Positions 53,296 to 54,696 of a DNA stretch of 54,696 nucleotides are shown piece by piece; the first letter of the stretch is position 1; each line of letters begins with the position of its first letter. Location: the NCBI GenBank assembly GCA_025358575.1, contig JANYJA010000233.1, positions 1-54,696 on the forward strand, written 5' to 3'. A program made the position numbers and the translations under genes. The notes under the pieces were generated by a model that was not told the DNA's origin, searched no databases, and saw only the letters and a program-made list of their open reading frames with translations. Origin of the DNA: Terriglobia bacterium (GTDB lineage: Bacteria > Acidobacteriota > Terriglobia > Bryobacterales > Bryobacteraceae).

Positions 53296-54602
53296 GGCTT
53301 CAATCCCGCTGTTTGCGCCTCGGGCTTCGTCTCCGAAAAGATATCGCCTGGCGTCTTCTTGGCCTCGAACGCGACATCCATGAATCCGATCATCATCTCA
53401 TTCCACGTCTGATCGCCCCAATGGACCTCGCTCTTCGGATCGGGGTTGTAAGGGTTGTTCGCCGAGTTGTCGTAGGTCGCGAAACATTCAATCGTAGTTC
53501 CAGCCGTCACCTTCAGCGGCGTTACGGGCCTATACCTGTGTTGCCAGTTAAAGTCGTAATGCGGCACGTTGAGCAGCGTTTCGCGCGTGCCATCGGGCTT
53601 CACTAACTCGAAACGGAAACTCTTCCCGCGCATGTGCATATGCGGCGCATACGACCGAATCGTTGCGTCTCCGTAGAACGTCAACTTCGAACTCACCGGA
53701 TAGTTCGCATTGTCCGGAGGAATCGCAAAATCCCCATTCGCTGCCCCCGCGGTTAAAACTCGCTCCTTCGGAGCTTCACTAGCAAAAATAACTCCGACCT
53801 TGCTCTGGTCGCGCCCGGCCGTTCCGTTCGCCGTGTAATGCACTTGAAATACCAAGTCCGAACCAGCCTTGATAAGTTTGGCCTGCCCCGCATCGAGCTT
53901 TTCCGGTGGAACTCCAGGCGCATAGCCCACCAGAAACTCTCCCTGCTGCCCATCGTCGCGACTCTCGTTCCCTGTCTTCTCGTCTTTCACAAGAGGCGGC
54001 ACATACGCCTCTCCCGGTTTCGCATCCGGAAGCCATTTCGAGTCCGGCTCGCGCACAAACACAATAATGTGGTGAATGAGCGCGCGATTGTTCGGTCGGA
54101 TCTCAACCGCGCTTACCCACTTGTCTTCGGTGAATCCGCTGGGCACCACGTAGTAGGTGTACTCCACCGTGCCGCGCGCAGGAATCTCGTAAGCCTTCGG
54201 CATCTGCACCACCAAATCCGGCTTGCCGATATTCCATCCCTCCACAAAGTGCAGCGGCGCTGGCGCATCTTTCGGATTCCCCTCCGGTGCCCGCGCCGCG
54301 CTCCAATTGGCAATCAGGCGAATATCTTTATCCGACAACGAGCGGTCATTTGAGAATTTCCCGACCGCGCTATCCGCGCCCCAAGGCGGCATCTTCTTCG
54401 AGAGCACCGCTTCGGAAATCGCCGCCGCCCAAGGTCGCGCTTCCTTATAGGTCAGAAGCGACATTGGCGCGGCCTCGCCTGCCCGATGACACCCCTGGCA
54501 GTTCTTGTGCAAAATCGGCAGCACGTCCTTGTAGAAGGTCGGCGCGGGGGCGCCAGCCCAAACCGCCGACGCGATCATGGGAAGAAGGATCAGTTTCCGC
54601 AT
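53292..54602 (-). CDS. c-type cytochrome fused to a copper monooxygenase-like domain
   Basis: About 436 aa. A signal peptide (MRKLILLPMIASAVWAG) precedes a heme-c site CQGCH (residues 35-39) and the rest of a small cytochrome domain (AAPMSLLTYKEARPWAAAIS). The C-terminal two-thirds look like the ascorbate-dependent type II copper monooxygenase fold, with ligand-like histidines in NRALIHHIIVF, VFQVHYTANG and RSYAPHMHMRGKSF. A periplasmic redox role is likely, the substrate unknown. I chose the ATG at 54602 because it directly precedes the signal peptide; another ATG lies six codons upstream. Confidence 0.82.
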   Translation of the reverse strand: MRKLILLPMIASAVWAGAPAPTFYKDVLPILHKNCQGCHRAGEAAPMSLLTYKEARPWAAAISEAVLSKKMPPWGADSAVGKFSNDRSLSDKDIRLIANWSAARAPEGNPKDAPAPLHFVEGWNIGKPDLVVQMPKAYEIPARGTVEYTYYVVPSGFTEDKWVSAVEIRPNNRALIHHIIVFVREPDSKWLPDAKPGEAYVPPLVKDEKTGNESRDDGQQGEFLVGYAPGVPPEKLDAGQAKLIKAGSDLVFQVHYTANGTAGRDQSKVGVIFASEAPKERVLTAGAANGDFAIPPDNANYPVSSKLTFYGDATIRSYAPHMHMRGKSFRFELVKPDGTRETLLNVPHYDFNWQHRYRPVTPLKVTAGTTIECFATYDNSANNPYNPDPKSEVHWGDQTWNEMMIGFMDVAFEAKKTPGDIFSETKPEAQTAGLKP

Positions 54603-54626
54603 GAAGCAATTATGCACCAAACTTTC

Positions 54627-54654
54627 TTGGACTCCGCAATTTCTGTGATATTAT
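54627..54654 (+). promoter_or_regulatory. Putative promoter for a gene leaving the right edge
   Basis: TTGGAC and TATTAT with a 16-base spacer, between the divergent cytochrome gene and a GTG at 54661. If used, the 5' leader would be very short. The call rests on two loosely matching hexamers. Confidence 0.35.
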
Positions 54655-54660
54655 CCCCTG

Positions 54661-54696
54661 GTGAATTTAGGGTCGTTGCTTTTGCCCTTATCCCGC
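54661..54696 (+). CDS. Possible start of a gene truncated by the window edge
   Basis: A GTG opens 12 codons without stop (NLGSLLLPLSR after the start residue) up to the right edge. It follows a promoter-like element. The stretch is too short to recognise or to be sure it is coding. Confidence 0.3.
   Translation, partial: MNLGSLLLPLSR

Noticed and set aside
1-54696. tRNA or rRNA genes, CRISPR arrays, insertion sequences, prophage
   Set aside because: Reading both strands I found no tRNA-like cloverleaf, no regular spacer-repeat array and no transposase or integrase motif. A dedicated scan could still find a short tRNA I missed.

Overview
The window comes from a high-GC Gram-negative bacterium, most probably an Acidobacteriota member of the Bryobacter/Solibacter type. 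I infer this from gene content, not from a marker gene. The signs are two very large TonB-dependent receptors of the Oar type with an N-terminal carboxypeptidase-like domain, an LptF-LptG fusion (so an LPS outer membrane), exported TldD/TldE-like proteins, many secreted NHL, FG-GAP and TPR proteins, and tightly overlapping ATGA/GTGA/TGATG gene junctions. The code is standard: many genes end in TGA. I see no rRNA, tRNA, CRISPR array, prophage or complete insertion sequence, and no gene-free stretch longer than about 130 bases.

Region 1 (1-13313, minus strand) is a housekeeping block. In transcription order it holds a Rossmann-like unknown protein, a quinone-oxidoreductase-type MDR protein, a PAS-containing sensor histidine kinase, a proline-rich predicted lipoprotein, a Xaa-Pro peptidase, accB-accC, clpX, lon, engB, rho and the start of a permease. 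A receiver-domain gene broken by a +1 frameshift (13401-13854) closes this part. Region 2 (13837-19615, minus) is a coupled operon of an exported TldD-like metalloprotease homologue, an exported TldE-like partner without the metal motif, and the fused LptFG permease.

Region 3 (19638-27691) holds a GlcD-type FAD oxidase, fabG, ubiD, a DUF433/DUF5615 toxin-antitoxin-like pair whose second gene is frameshifted, a glycine-zipper protein, and the operon dusB-rnhA-DUF3179. The DUF3179 gene is the most interesting object in the window. Its only in-frame stop is a UGA exactly where the first cysteine of the family CxxC motif belongs. Fifteen bases later comes a perfect 7-bp hairpin with a GGUCU loop, the loop I recall from the E. 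coli fdhF SECIS element. This makes it a candidate selenoprotein of a family I do not know to contain selenocysteine.

Region 4 (27737-40101) contains phosphoketolase-acetate kinase (a phosphoketolase shunt yielding acetate and ATP), a Tat-exported NHL protein, nadD-nth, a fatty acid desaturase, a sugar-isomerase/Gfo-Idh-MocA pair, an FG-GAP protein, an exported amidohydrolase and a zinc phospholipase C-like protein. Region 5 (40183-54696) is an outer-membrane and secretion region: two Oar-like receptors, a zinc-ribbon PspC protein, a TPR lipoprotein coupled to a TonB-C-terminal protein, a DUF5666-like exported protein, an alginate-export-type porin, and a c-type cytochrome fused to a copper-monooxygenase-like domain.
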